A stretch of 33,524 nucleotides of DNA. Source: RUG100 sp034927505. GTDB taxonomy: Bacteria > Bacillota > Clostridia > Peptostreptococcales > Anaerovoracaceae. Positions 14,163-22,441 of the stretch are shown here, piece by piece (position 1 is the first letter of the stretch; each line of letters opens with the position of its first letter). Made by a program: the position numbers and the translations under genes. The notes beneath the pieces were generated by a model, which worked only from the letters and a program-made list of their open reading frames with translations, did not search any database and was not told where the DNA came from. Where the stretch lies: NCBI GenBank assembly GCA_034927505.1, contig JAYFPY010000052.1, positions 1-33,524 of the forward strand, given 5' to 3'.

Positions 14163-15800
14163 CTACATCATGCCCGGCATTCCGCCCGGCATTCCTCCGC
14201 CCATCGGCGGCATAGCGGGTTCGTCTTCCTTGATGTCTGAGACTCCCGCCTCTGTAGTCAGCAGCATTGCCGAAGCAGAAGCTGCGTTCTGCAGTGCAGA
14301 TCTTGTTACCTTTGCAGGATCCACGATTCCTTCGCTGATCATGTCTTTATACTGTTCTGTGCTGGCATTGAATCCTATGCCGGCTTTGCTGCTTATGATC
14401 TTTGCGACCACTACGCTGCCTTCGAATCCGGCATTTTCAGCAATCTGTCTTACAGGTTCTTCCAATGCTCTCATGATGATTGCTGCACCTGTCTTTTCAT
14501 CACCAGACAGTTCCTTGATGTATTTTGATACAGCCGGAATAGCATTTGCCAGTGCAACGCCGCCTCCCGGTACGATGCCTTCTGCAACGCCTGCTTTGGT
14601 TGCATTCAGTGCATCTTCGATCCTAAGTTTCCTTTCCTTCAGCTCAGTCTCTGTTGCTGCTCCTACCTGGATCACAGCTACGCCGCCTGTGAGTTTTGCA
14701 AGTCTTTCCTGAGTCTTTTCTCTGTCGAAATCCGAATTGGTTTCGTCTATCTGCTTTCTCAGCTGAGCGATCCTTGCCTGTATATCTTTCTTGGTCCCTG
14801 AACCGCCGACAATTGTCGTGTTTTCTTTGTCTACCTTTACTGTCGCCGCACTGCCCAGCATGTCCAGTGTAGTTTCTTTCAGGTCATATCCCAGCTCTTC
14901 GCTGATCACTGTTCCGCCTGTCAGAATCGCCAGGTCTTCCATCATTGCTTTTCTTCTCTCTCCAAAACCCGGAGCCTTTACTGCTACGCAGTCGAATGTG
15001 CCTTTCAGTTTGTTTACCACCAGCGTTGCCAGAGCTTCGCCTTCGATGTCTTCTGCAACTATGAGCAGTTTCTTTCCTGTTTTCACCACCTGCTCCAGCA
15101 GCGGCAAAAGTTCCTGTATATTACTGATCTTTTTGTCGGTCAGCAGAATGTACGGATTGTCCTGTACGGCTTCCATCTTTTCCATGTCGCCGGCCATGTA
15201 AGGCGACAGATATCCTCTGTCGAACTGCATTCCTTCAACGACTTCAAGAGTGGTTCCCATAGTCTTGCTCTCTTCGACTGTGATGACTCCGTCTTTGCCT
15301 ACTTTTTCCATTGCTTCGGCGATCAGGTTCCCTATTTCTTCGTCAGCTGCGGAAACGGCTGCGATCTGAGCTATGCTGTCTTTCCCCTTTACTGCCTTTG
15401 AATTCTTTTCTATCTGAGCAACTGCTGTATCGACAGCGCCCTGTATGCCTCTCTTGAGGATCATCGGGTTTGCGCCTGCCGCAACGTTCTTGAATCCTTC
15501 TTTGATTATTATCTGAGCCAGAAGAGTCGCTGTAGTAGTACCGTCGCCGGCTACATCGTTTGTCTTGCTGGCAACTTCCTTGACGATCTGCGCTCCCATA
15601 TTTTCAACTGCATCTTCCAGTTCGATCTCTTTTGCGATGGTAACTCCATCGTTAGTTATCATCGGTGCTCCGAACTTTTTGTCCAGCAGTACATTTCTTC
15701 CCTTTGGTCCAAGAGTGATCTTGACTGTATCAGCCAGTTTGTCCACTCCTGCCAGCAGTTTTTTCCTTGCGTCTTCTCCGTAACTTATTTCTTTAGCCAT
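14163..15800 (-). CDS. groEL: Chaperonin GroEL (Hsp60)
   Basis: The 545-residue large subunit of the ATP-driven GroEL-GroES folding chamber in the cytosol. Conserved blocks are present: the GPKGRNVLLDK stretch near residues 31-41, GDGTTTATLLA near 85-95, the IVPGGGVAL block near 410, and the Gly/Met-rich tail ending PGMM. Full length with no insertions. It lies 13 bases after groES with its own AGGAGG site; the pair is under CIRCE control. Confidence 0.98.
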   Translation of the reverse strand: MAKEISYGEDARKKLLAGVDKLADTVKITLGPKGRNVLLDKKFGAPMITNDGVTIAKEIELEDAVENMGAQIVKEVASKTNDVAGDGTTTATLLAQIIIKEGFKNVAAGANPMILKRGIQGAVDTAVAQIEKNSKAVKGKDSIAQIAAVSAADEEIGNLIAEAMEKVGKDGVITVEESKTMGTTLEVVEGMQFDRGYLSPYMAGDMEKMEAVQDNPYILLTDKKISNIQELLPLLEQVVKTGKKLLIVAEDIEGEALATLVVNKLKGTFDCVAVKAPGFGERRKAMMEDLAILTGGTVISEELGYDLKETTLDMLGSAATVKVDKENTTIVGGSGTKKDIQARIAQLRKQIDETNSDFDREKTQERLAKLTGGVAVIQVGAATETELKERKLRIEDALNATKAGVAEGIVPGGGVALANAIPAVSKYIKELSGDEKTGAAIIMRALEEPVRQIAENAGFEGSVVVAKIISSKAGIGFNASTEQYKDMISEGIVDPAKVTRSALQNAASASAMLLTTEAGVSDIKEDEPAMPPMGGGMPGGMPGMM

Positions 15801-15813
15801 TTTTTATTCCTCC

Positions 15814-16095
15814 TTATTTCTCTACCTTTGCCAGAATATCTCTCTGTGCCAGAATGGTGTATTCTTCGCCCTGATATTTCACTTCTGTTCCCGCATACTG
15901 CGAGAATATAACTACGTCCTTGGCTTTGACTTCCATGTCGACCTCTTCAGTGCCCGGTCCCACCGCTACTACTACCGCCATCTGCGGCTGTTCCTTTGCC
16001 TGTCCCGGCAGTACGATACCGCTTGCTGTTTTTTCTTCTGCTTCCAGTCTTTTGATCACGACTCTGTCGCCTAATGGTTTGATTCCAAAACTCAT
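15814..16095 (-). CDS. groES: Co-chaperonin GroES (Hsp10)
   Basis: A 93-residue lid subunit of the chaperonin. Starts MSFGIKPLGDRVVIKR, with the mobile loop at about 16-33 (EAEEKTASGIVLPGQ) and the VIFSQYAGTEVKY block near residues 65-77. Normal length is 94-97. GGAGG lies 9 nt before the ATG. First gene of the operon; the CIRCE element lies 41-67 bases upstream in the leader. Confidence 0.98.
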   Translation of the reverse strand: MSFGIKPLGDRVVIKRLEAEEKTASGIVLPGQAKEQPQMAVVVAVGPGTEEVDMEVKAKDVVIFSQYAGTEVKYQGEEYTILAQRDILAKVEK

Positions 16096-16135
16096 TTAAT
16101 TTACCTCCATTTATGTTTATATATTTTTTTCTCTG

Positions 16136-16162
16136 TTAGCACTCAGTAACTTCGAGTGCTAA
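16136..16162 (-). promoter_or_regulatory. CIRCE operator (HrcA-binding site)
   Basis: TTAGCACTC, 9 nt, GAGTGCTAA: a perfect match to the CIRCE consensus, just downstream of the groES-groEL promoter. HrcA, encoded outside the window, should repress the operon here and release on heat shock. Confidence 0.98.
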
Positions 16163-16167
16163 ATATT

Positions 16168-16195
16168 ATTCTATTCGATTTTTGCCATATGTCAA
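16168..16195 (-). promoter_or_regulatory. Sigma-A promoter of groES-groEL
   Basis: TTGACA and TAGAAT spaced 16 nt on the minus strand, with the CIRCE element immediately downstream at the expected transcription start. It overlaps the space just past the ogg stop. Confidence 0.8.
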
Positions 16196-16202
16196 GGGGT
16201 TT

Positions 16203-17021
16203 TCAGGATTTTTCTCGTATAAAGTAAAATAGATACTGCTGTGCGATGCCTCCGTAAGGGCTGAATTTATCCTCTGCCAGCTTTTTCATAGCCTCCGTGT
16301 CCTTTTTATCGATGCCGTACAGTTTGTTCATTACCTGCTTTACCCATGTGTCTATGGGAAAGCTGTCTACGTTGTCGAAGGCAAACAAAGATATGCAGCT
16401 TGCCACTTTCGGCCCTACGCCCACATATCCGCGCAGCCGGTCTTCCCGGATGCAGCAGCCGTCGTCTGTCACCATCTTTGCCGTTTTTATGAGATAAGGC
16501 GCCCGGTATCCCAGCCTGATCGGAGCCAGGTCCTTTTCTGTAAGCTGCGCCAGCACTTCCGGCTCCGGCAGTTCATAAAATTCCCTGCCTCTGAATCCTC
16601 CGGCCGGTTTTCCGAACATTTCCGCCAGCATATTTATATTTTTCTTTATTCTGGGTATATTGTTGTTTGCAGAAATAATAAAAGAAATCAGTGTTTCCCA
16701 TTTGTCCTGGTTCAGCAGCCTTATGCCTCTGCCGAATTCCATGGCTTCACGGATCACTGTATCCCGTTTCCCCAGGTAATCGCGGATCTTGCCGTAATCC
16801 CTGTTCAGATCCAGATAGTTCTCCCAGAAGACTCTGTCTGCTGTTCTGTCCGGGCTTTCTATGATGATGCGTTCATCGCTGCCGTATATGCGCGCGATCT
16901 TTCTTCCTGCGATCCCGGTATAACTGCCGTCTTCTTCCCTGTCCCATCTAAAGCACTGTCCGCAGTCGAATGTATGGTCGGGGCGGAAATTTGATCCTCC
17001 GCTGAGTATTATCCTGCTCAT
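16203..17021 (-). CDS. ogg: 8-oxoguanine DNA glycosylase/lyase
   Basis: Excises 8-oxoguanine from DNA and cuts the strand (base excision repair). The 272 residues begin at the ATG at 17021, whose ATGA overlaps the stop of the upstream gene; the frame stays open further upstream only as an overlap. Residues 1-95 form the OGG1 N-domain (TFDCGQCFRW). The helix-hairpin-helix-GPD region is LRGYVGVGPKVASC...FPIDTW, with catalytic Lys205 and Asp224. It matches the OGG1-like enzymes known from Clostridium rather than MutM. It ends 8 bases before the groE promoter and has no clear terminator of its own. Confidence 0.94.
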   Translation of the reverse strand: MSRIILSGGSNFRPDHTFDCGQCFRWDREEDGSYTGIAGRKIARIYGSDERIIIESPDRTADRVFWENYLDLNRDYGKIRDYLGKRDTVIREAMEFGRGIRLLNQDKWETLISFIISANNNIPRIKKNINMLAEMFGKPAGGFRGREFYELPEPEVLAQLTEKDLAPIRLGYRAPYLIKTAKMVTDDGCCIREDRLRGYVGVGPKVASCISLFAFDNVDSFPIDTWVKQVMNKLYGIDKKDTEAMKKLAEDKFSPYGGIAQQYLFYFIREKS

Positions 17022-17824
17022 CCAAGGCCCCGCACTTCTACATCTATGCCTTTGACATTGAACGCTGTCATGTCTCCTATAACGCGGGTACATCTTTCCT
17101 GCAGGCTTCCGCATACTTCGAAGGCGTTCCTGTCCGCAGCAGTCGTCACCAGTACTGTTAGCCGCAGTTCGCCTGCCCGGTTCTCCACAAATGTGCGTAT
17201 CACTGCAGCTATGCCGTCCGTTCTGTCTGCGGTCTGTTCCACTATGTCTGTTATTACCCGGTCCGATATGAAAAAATTCCCCAGATAGCTGTATGTAGGC
17301 CTTACTACCGATTTTTCACTGTCCGCATCTCTGCCCAGATTCCAGCCTTTGAACATACGCATTGGGTGCATGAAATACCCGGAAAACTGCCTCTTAAGCT
17401 GTACTGACGGTGCCGGCACTACATGTTTCCCCTGTTGAGAACGCTGTTTTCCCGCTATCTCCCGCTGTTTTTCCGTAGTTATATCTTCAATGTGGATCAT
17501 TTCATCCACATCCTGGAGTTTCAGTCTATTTATGATCTTGTATATCATGCCGTCGGATGTCCCGATGACCAGTATAGAAGCCGGGTTTCTTTTTTTTATG
17601 GCTCGCACCACCTGATCTCTGTGATCGTCATCATGGAAGAGTGCTGTCTTTACTGCGCCGATCTTTGTGTCTTCCCGTTTTGCACTCTTTCCCGCCTGTA
17701 TCTCGTTTTTATATATGAAAAGGCCATCGTCGATAATACTTTCGATTCCCTTTTCTCTGCATATATTCATAGCCTGATAGCTCTTTCCTGTGCCGCTTTT
17801 TCCTGACAAAGCATATACTTTCAT
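17018..17824 (-). CDS. P-loop NTPase fused to an Asp23/Gls24-like domain
   Basis: A 268-residue two-domain protein. The N-terminus (1-130) is a P-loop fold with Walker A GKSGTGKS at 8-15 and a likely Walker B at ILVIGTSD near residue 88. A linker (about 130-170) carries TEKQREIAGKQRSQQGKH and a HPMRMFKGW motif. The C-terminal 90 residues (VVRPTYSYLGNFFISDRVITDIVEQ...) look like an Asp23/Gls24-family alkaline-shock domain. I recall such proteins in Clostridia but know no function. The stop overlaps the ogg start in ATGA, so the two are co-translated, hinting at a DNA-damage or stress role. Domain calls are by eye; the Asp23 part is fairly sure. Confidence 0.75.
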   Translation of the reverse strand: MKVYALSGKSGTGKSYQAMNICREKGIESIIDDGLFIYKNEIQAGKSAKREDTKIGAVKTALFHDDDHRDQVVRAIKKRNPASILVIGTSDGMIYKIINRLKLQDVDEMIHIEDITTEKQREIAGKQRSQQGKHVVPAPSVQLKRQFSGYFMHPMRMFKGWNLGRDADSEKSVVRPTYSYLGNFFISDRVITDIVEQTADRTDGIAAVIRTFVENRAGELRLTVLVTTAADRNAFEVCGSLQERCTRVIGDMTAFNVKGIDVEVRGLG

Positions 17825-17894
17825 CTTTACATCTCCTGTTTCCTATGTTATTATTCTATCATTAAGATATCTTACTATACAAGGAGGAAAAATC

Positions 17895-18065
17895 ATGGCT
17901 TACAAAATTACTGATGAATGCATCAACTGTGGAGTTTGCGCAAGCGAATGTCCTGTAGAGGCAATTACTGAAGGCGACGGGATCCACGTTATCGACGCAG
18001 ATGCCTGCATCGACTGCGGTGCTTGTGCTGAGGCATGTCCTACAGACGCTGCACAGCCTGAATAA
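17895..18065 (+). CDS. 2[4Fe-4S] ferredoxin, clostridial type
   Basis: A 56-residue low-potential electron carrier. The start is the ATG at 17895 with AAGGAGG 7 nt upstream; longer upstream frames are spurious. Two CxxCxxCxxxCP motifs at residues 10-21 and 37-48 (CINCGVCASECP and CIDCGACAEACP) bind two [4Fe-4S] clusters. It is a single-gene unit facing away from its neighbours and closed by a strong terminator. Ferredoxins of this type serve pyruvate:ferredoxin oxidoreductase, hydrogenase and Rnf in anaerobes. Confidence 0.97.
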   Translation: MAYKITDECINCGVCASECPVEAITEGDGIHVIDADACIDCGACAEACPTDAAQPE

Positions 18066-18085
18066 TCAAAGAATGATTGTAAACA

Positions 18086-18126
18086 AATAACCGTTTCGGA
18101 TCGCCGAAACGGTTATTTTATTTTTT
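18086..18126 (+). terminator. Strong terminator of the ferredoxin gene
   Basis: A 14-bp perfect stem (AATAACCGTTTCGG, ATCG loop, complement) followed by TTATTTTTTT on the plus strand. It also lies 9 bases past the convergent rex gene and may stop that transcript too. Confidence 0.93.
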
Positions 18127-18758
18127 TATTTGTTTTTATTCATGTGATAAGCCAGAGAATACAAACTGTCCGACAGATGGACATTTTCAAGAGCCACCCT
18201 TGACGGTACCTCTATGTCCACAGGAGCAAAGTTCCATATGCCGTGGACCCCTGCAAAGCAAAGTTTGTCTGCGACCTCCTGTGCACTGTCCTTGGTGGTG
18301 CATATGATACCCATTTCGATATCATGTTCTTCCACATACTCTACCAGTTTTTCGTAGTCCAGGACTTCAATGTCATTGATCTTCATTCCTATCATCTTCG
18401 GGTTGACCTCGAAAATTTTGTCTACGATGAATCCCGATTTATAGTAATGAGTATATCCTGCAATAGCCTGCCCCAGATTTCCCGCACCCACGATCACCAT
18501 CTTGTACTTCTGATCCAGCCCCAGTATGGCGCTGATCTCAGAATACAGATCATTCACGTTGTAGCCGTATCCCTGCTGTCCGAATCCTCCGAAGTTGTTC
18601 AGATCCTGTCTTATCTGCGACGCCGTATATCCGATCAGTCTGCTGAATTCGTTGGATGATATCTTGCTGACACCCTTCTTTTTCAGTTCACCCAGATAAC
18701 GTCTGTATCTCGGCAGTCTTTTTATGACCGCATTGGATATCTTTGCGTTCTTTGGCAT
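18126..18758 (-). CDS. rex: Redox-sensing transcriptional repressor Rex
   Basis: A 210-residue homodimeric repressor that reads the NADH/NAD+ ratio. The N-terminal winged helix spans about 1-80 (KRLPRYRRYLGEL...YTASQIRQDLNNFGGFGQQGYGY). The Rossmann domain starts with VIVGAGNLGQAI near 88-99, and the C-terminal swapped helix holds SDSLYSLAYH. In anaerobes Rex controls fermentation genes such as alcohol and butyryl-CoA dehydrogenases. It starts 2 bases after the acpP stop and is co-transcribed with it. I see no obvious Rex operator next to its own promoter. Confidence 0.97.
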   Translation of the reverse strand: MPKNAKISNAVIKRLPRYRRYLGELKKKGVSKISSNEFSRLIGYTASQIRQDLNNFGGFGQQGYGYNVNDLYSEISAILGLDQKYKMVIVGAGNLGQAIAGYTHYYKSGFIVDKIFEVNPKMIGMKINDIEVLDYEKLVEYVEEHDIEMGIICTTKDSAQEVADKLCFAGVHGIWNFAPVDIEVPSRVALENVHLSDSLYSLAYHMNKNK

Positions 18759-18760
18759 GA

Positions 18761-18991
18761 TCAGTTGCTCTTTCCCTCAACGTAATTCACGATATCTGAA
18801 ACTTTCTGGAATTTTTCTGCCTCTTCGTCAGGTACTTCGATATCATATTCTTCTTCGATAGCCATAATGATCTCAACAGCATCCAGTGAATCAGCTTCCA
18901 GATCTTTCATCAGGTGAGTTTCCATTTTCACATCATCGGGTTCAACGCCCAGCTGTTCTACGATTATTTCCTTTATTTTATCAAATGTCAT
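18761..18991 (-). CDS. acpP: Acyl carrier protein
   Basis: A 76-residue acidic carrier for fatty-acid synthesis. The phosphopantetheine site Ser is in EADSLDAVEI (about residues 32-41). GGAGG lies 7-8 nt before the start ATG. Normal length 75-80. It stands alone, away from any fab genes, and drives rex from the same promoter, an unusual pairing. It may be the main housekeeping ACP or a secondary one. Confidence 0.95.
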   Translation of the reverse strand: MTFDKIKEIIVEQLGVEPDDVKMETHLMKDLEADSLDAVEIIMAIEEEYDIEVPDEEAEKFQKVSDIVNYVEGKSN

Positions 18992-19023
18992 ATGTTTACC
19001 TCCATTTTATAAACTTCTAATCT

Positions 19024-19052
19024 ATTATATCCACAAGGCCTGTCTATTGCAA
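19024..19052 (-). promoter_or_regulatory. Sigma-A promoter of acpP-rex
   Basis: TTGCAA and a consensus TATAAT spaced 17 nt on the minus strand, 33 bases upstream of the acpP start. Its -35 box lies over the last codons of the ABC-F gene. Confidence 0.85.
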
Positions 19053-20975
19053 CCATTTTTCATACAAATCCATCAGCTTTTGGTTCAGTTCTTCCAGCTT
19101 TCCGTTCATTTCAGCCAGTTTCGAATAATCATTCACTATCTCTTCGCTGCACATTTTCTCCTGCAGTTCATCGATGGCTTTTTCTGTCTCGGTGATGTCC
19201 GCTTCGGCCTGTTCCTGCTGTCTTTTCTTTCTCCGTTCTTCGGCTTCCTCGGCCTTTCTTTTTTTTCTTTCTTCCGCGCTTCCCATCACAGCCGGTAAAT
19301 CGGCTTTTACGGTCTTTCCTCCCAGTTCGTCCAGGTAGTTCCTGCCGGAATCGATCTCCTGTTTCTTTTCAGTGTAGTAGTCGTACTTGCCCAGATATTC
19401 AGTTACGCCTTCATGGGACAGCTCCAGTATTCTGGTAGGTATCTTGTTGAGAAAATATCTGTCGTGAGATACAACTATCAGCGTGCCCGGAAAATCCATC
19501 AGAGCATCTTCGAATACCTCTTTGGAATCAATGTCAAGATGATTGGTCGGCTCGTCCATCAGGAGGACGTTTGCTCCTGACAGCATCAGTTTTACCAGGG
19601 ACAGTCTGGCCTTTTCTCCGCCGGAAAGGGCGCCCACAGTGAGAAACACCATTTCATCTCTGAAAAGGAACCTTCCCAGTATGGAACGCATTTCCGTATC
19701 CGTATACAGTCTGTAGGATTCCTTCAGTTCCTCAAGAACTGTGTTGCTGTCCGTGAGAAGCTTTTGCTCCTGATCGTAGTATCCGAAATCAACATTATGT
19801 CCTATCTTCAGATAGCCGGCGTTAGGCTCCAGCTGCCCCATTATCAGCTTCATCAGTGTAGTCTTTCCTATGCCGTTGGGACCTACTATGCAGATCCTCT
19901 CGCCTCTCTTGATATCCAGATCCACGTTTTCGAACAGGTCTTTTTTTGAACTGCCCCGTCCGAAACTCTTGGCCAGATCTTCGCCGTAAATAACGTCTTT
20001 GCCGCTTTCGAATTTTTCTTTGAAATGGATCTTCATTTTGCCCATTGTCTGCTGCGGCTTTTCGATCCGTACTATTTTCTCCAGCTTTTTCTCTCTGCTG
20101 GCAGCCCTCTTTGCCAGCTTTTCCGTCCCCCTGCCTTTGAATCGTCTGATTATGTCTTCCTGTTTTTCGATCTCTTTTTTCTGAGAATTGTAGCGGCGCA
20201 TTTCTTCTTCCCTGCGCTGCCGCTTCTGATCGGCAAATGTTTCATAATCGCCGTTATATATATATAATCTGTGGTTTTCTACTTCGAAAATTTTGTTGAC
20301 TGTTTCGTTGAGAAAATATCTGTCGTGGCTGACGATGAGGATAGTCCCCCGATAAGCCTTCAGATACTGCTCCAGCCACTTCAGGGTCCCAATGTCCAGG
20401 TGATTGGTCGGTTCGTCCAGGAACAGCAGATTCGGCTTTCTCAGAAGGAGGCAGGCCAGGGCCAGCCTGGTCTTTTCTCCACCGGACAGTGTCGATATAT
20501 CCTTTTCGTACATGTCTTCTCCAAAAGCCATGCTGGTCAGCACGCCTCTCATCTCGCTTTTGTATGAGTACCCGCCCCGCCGTGCGAACTCTTCTCTCTT
20601 GTCGTCATATCGTTTCAGCAGCGCATGGGCCTCTTCACCTGTGGCCGCCGCTGCGGCTTCCGAAAGTTCCGGCAGTTCTTTTTCCATAGCTGCCAGTTCC
20701 TTGAATATCTCTTCCACAGCTCCTATGACGGTCCCCGCATCGCCGAAATCATCTTTCTGTTTCAGGTAACCCACCGTCGTGTCTCCGGCAACGAAAAAAT
20801 CCCCGGAGCTCTGGTTCATCTCTCCGGTGAGTATCTTCAGCAGGGTAGTCTTGCCCGCTCCATTAGCCCCGATGATCCCGACTCTGTCTCCCTTGTTTAC
20901 GTGAAAGGAAACATCTTTCAGTATCACATCGGTACCGTATTCTTTTGTTATATTCTTTGCACTAAGTATTATCAT
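19044..20975 (-). CDS. ABC-F family ATPase (ribosome-associated)
   Basis: A 643-residue protein with two ABC ATPase domains and no membrane segments. Domain 1 has Walker A GANGAGKTT near residue 36 and signature LSGGEKTRLALA near 163; domain 2 has GPNGIGKTT near 360 and LSGGEKARLSLV near 450. Both have the DEPTNHLD Walker B typical of ABC-F. A charged linker (about 245-320) includes the ribosome-contacting P-site tRNA interaction motif region, and the C-terminus (about 560-643) is a Lys/Glu/Gln-rich coiled coil as in Uup/YfmR types. Such proteins resolve stalled ribosomes or protect against antibiotics; the housekeeping role is more likely in this setting. Its start overlaps the tsaD stop (ATGA), linking it to the tRNA t6A genes. 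Confidence 0.93.
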   Translation of the reverse strand: MIILSAKNITKEYGTDVILKDVSFHVNKGDRVGIIGANGAGKTTLLKILTGEMNQSSGDFFVAGDTTVGYLKQKDDFGDAGTVIGAVEEIFKELAAMEKELPELSEAAAAATGEEAHALLKRYDDKREEFARRGGYSYKSEMRGVLTSMAFGEDMYEKDISTLSGGEKTRLALACLLLRKPNLLFLDEPTNHLDIGTLKWLEQYLKAYRGTILIVSHDRYFLNETVNKIFEVENHRLYIYNGDYETFADQKRQRREEEMRRYNSQKKEIEKQEDIIRRFKGRGTEKLAKRAASREKKLEKIVRIEKPQQTMGKMKIHFKEKFESGKDVIYGEDLAKSFGRGSSKKDLFENVDLDIKRGERICIVGPNGIGKTTLMKLIMGQLEPNAGYLKIGHNVDFGYYDQEQKLLTDSNTVLEELKESYRLYTDTEMRSILGRFLFRDEMVFLTVGALSGGEKARLSLVKLMLSGANVLLMDEPTNHLDIDSKEVFEDALMDFPGTLIVVSHDRYFLNKIPTRILELSHEGVTEYLGKYDYYTEKKQEIDSGRNYLDELGGKTVKADLPAVMGSAEERKKRKAEEAEERRKKRQQEQAEADITETEKAIDELQEKMCSEEIVNDYSKLAEMNGKLEELNQKLMDLYEKWLQ

Positions 20976-21988
20976 AACGGTAACCCCGGCACTGCATCCA
21001 GCGCCAGGTCATCTGTTTCTCCTGCCTTGTATTTATAGTAAGCCGCACACCCTATCATGGCGCCGTTGTCTGTACACAGCACCGGCGAAGGCACATACAG
21101 CTTTATCCCTTTTTCTTCGCATCTTTCTTTCAGCATATCTCTCAGCCTGCTGTTGGCCGCCACTCCGCCGGCAATCACAAGTTTGTCTGCACCGCGGTCC
21201 ACAGCTGCTCCCACAGCCTTGTCCACGATCACATCCAGCACCGCCTGCTGAAATCCTGCTGCGACATCCGGCACATTGATCTCCCGGCCGGCCTGTTTTT
21301 CTTTATTGACATAATTGAGCACGCCGGTCTTGATCCCACTGAAACTGAAATCCAGCGAATCCTTTTCCAGATACACTCTTTTGAATTCCACCGCATTAGG
21401 ATCCCCTTCCTTTGCGATCTTATCGATCTTCGGTCCGCCCGGATATCCCAGGCCCAGGACTCTTGCCACCTTGTCGAAAGCCTCGCCTGCCGCGTCGTCT
21501 CTGGTCCCTCCCAACACTTTGCATTCATTGTATCCGGTCACATCCACTATGCTGGTATGGCCTCCCGAGACAACCAGCGCCATGAACGGCGGTTCCAGTT
21601 CTTTGTGTTCTATATAGTTCGCGCTGATGTGCCCCTGCAGATGATGGACCCCCACCAGCGGCTTTCCCGTTGTCAACGCCAGCGCCTTGGCCGTCGCCAG
21701 TCCGATGAGAAGAGCTCCCACCAGTCCCGGGCCGTATGTGACTCCTATGAGATCTACCTGATCCAAGTCGGTCTTCGCCTCTTTTAGCGCCTGATCCAGC
21801 ACTCGGTTGATGTTGGTCAGATGATGCCTGCTGGCGATCTCCGGAACCACGCCGCCATAAGCCTTATGGATGTCGATCTGACTGGATATGACATTGGACA
21901 GTATTTCTCTGCCGTCGGCCATCAGCGCTATGGACGTCTCATCGCAGCTGCTTTCTATTGCTAATGTAATTGTTTTTCCGTCTTTCAT
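20972..21988 (-). CDS. tsaD: tRNA threonylcarbamoyladenosine transferase TsaD
   Basis: Transfers the threonylcarbamoyl group to A37 of ANN-decoding tRNAs, in a complex with TsaB and TsaE. The 338 residues are an ASKHA-fold enzyme: AIESSCDETS near the start, the metal ligands in HHLQGH (about 107-112), DDAAGEAFDKVAR near 160, and the late DNGAMIG block. I chose the ATG at 21988 because it overlaps the rimI stop in ATGA; an ATG 5 codons earlier is possible. Member of the tsaE-tsaB-rimI-tsaD-abcF operon. Confidence 0.97.
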   Translation of the reverse strand: MKDGKTITLAIESSCDETSIALMADGREILSNVISSQIDIHKAYGGVVPEIASRHHLTNINRVLDQALKEAKTDLDQVDLIGVTYGPGLVGALLIGLATAKALALTTGKPLVGVHHLQGHISANYIEHKELEPPFMALVVSGGHTSIVDVTGYNECKVLGGTRDDAAGEAFDKVARVLGLGYPGGPKIDKIAKEGDPNAVEFKRVYLEKDSLDFSFSGIKTGVLNYVNKEKQAGREINVPDVAAGFQQAVLDVIVDKAVGAAVDRGADKLVIAGGVAANSRLRDMLKERCEEKGIKLYVPSPVLCTDNGAMIGCAAYYKYKAGETDDLALDAVPGLPL

Positions 21989-22434
21989 TTTTCCCTGCGC
22001 CACATTATTATGGCATCTTCTCCGTTATCTTCATAGTACCGCGGTCTTACCCCCGCTTCTTCAAAATCGAATTTCCTGTACAGCGCCAGCGCCGCCTTAT
22101 TGCTGCGCCTTACCTCCAGCGTGTAGTCCTTTATGCCGTTCCTGTGAGTCACATCCAGTATGACCTCCATCAGTCTGCTGCCCACCTGCTTTTCTCTGTA
22201 ATCCGGAAGTACTGCTACGTTTGTGATGTGTCCTTCATCGACTATGCACCACATACCGGCGTAACCGGCCGGTACGCCGTCTATCTCACCGATGACGTAG
22301 AAAGCCACTTTGCTCTCGTCCATTTCCTGTCTGAATGATTCCCTGCTCCACGGGCTGGAAAAGCATTCTTTGTCCATTTCCGCCAGGGTGTCTATATCTC
22401 GGTGATCCGCCTTCCTTATGATCAGTTCACTCAT
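21985..22434 (-). CDS. rimI: Ribosomal-protein-type N-acetyltransferase RimI
   Basis: A 149-residue GNAT acetyltransferase. The acetyl-CoA loop is VLPDYREKQVGSRLM (about 76-90), with the typical YTLEVRRSNKAALALYRKFDFEE block afterwards. RimI acetylates the N-terminus of ribosomal protein S18 in enteric bacteria; in Firmicutes it sits between tsaB and tsaD as here. It starts 7 bases after the tsaB stop. Confidence 0.94.
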   Translation of the reverse strand: MSELIIRKADHRDIDTLAEMDKECFSSPWSRESFRQEMDESKVAFYVIGEIDGVPAGYAGMWCIVDEGHITNVAVLPDYREKQVGSRLMEVILDVTHRNGIKDYTLEVRRSNKAALALYRKFDFEEAGVRPRYYEDNGEDAIIMWRREK

Positions 22435-22441
22435 TCTTTCT

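Noticed and set aside
14074..14712. 212-codon plus-strand frame opposite groEL
   Set aside because: Antisense shadow of groEL with Ser/Pro/Ala-rich composition produced by its codon bias; no ribosome site. The same applies to the long plus-strand frames opposite guaA, tsaD, the isomerase and the AraC genes.
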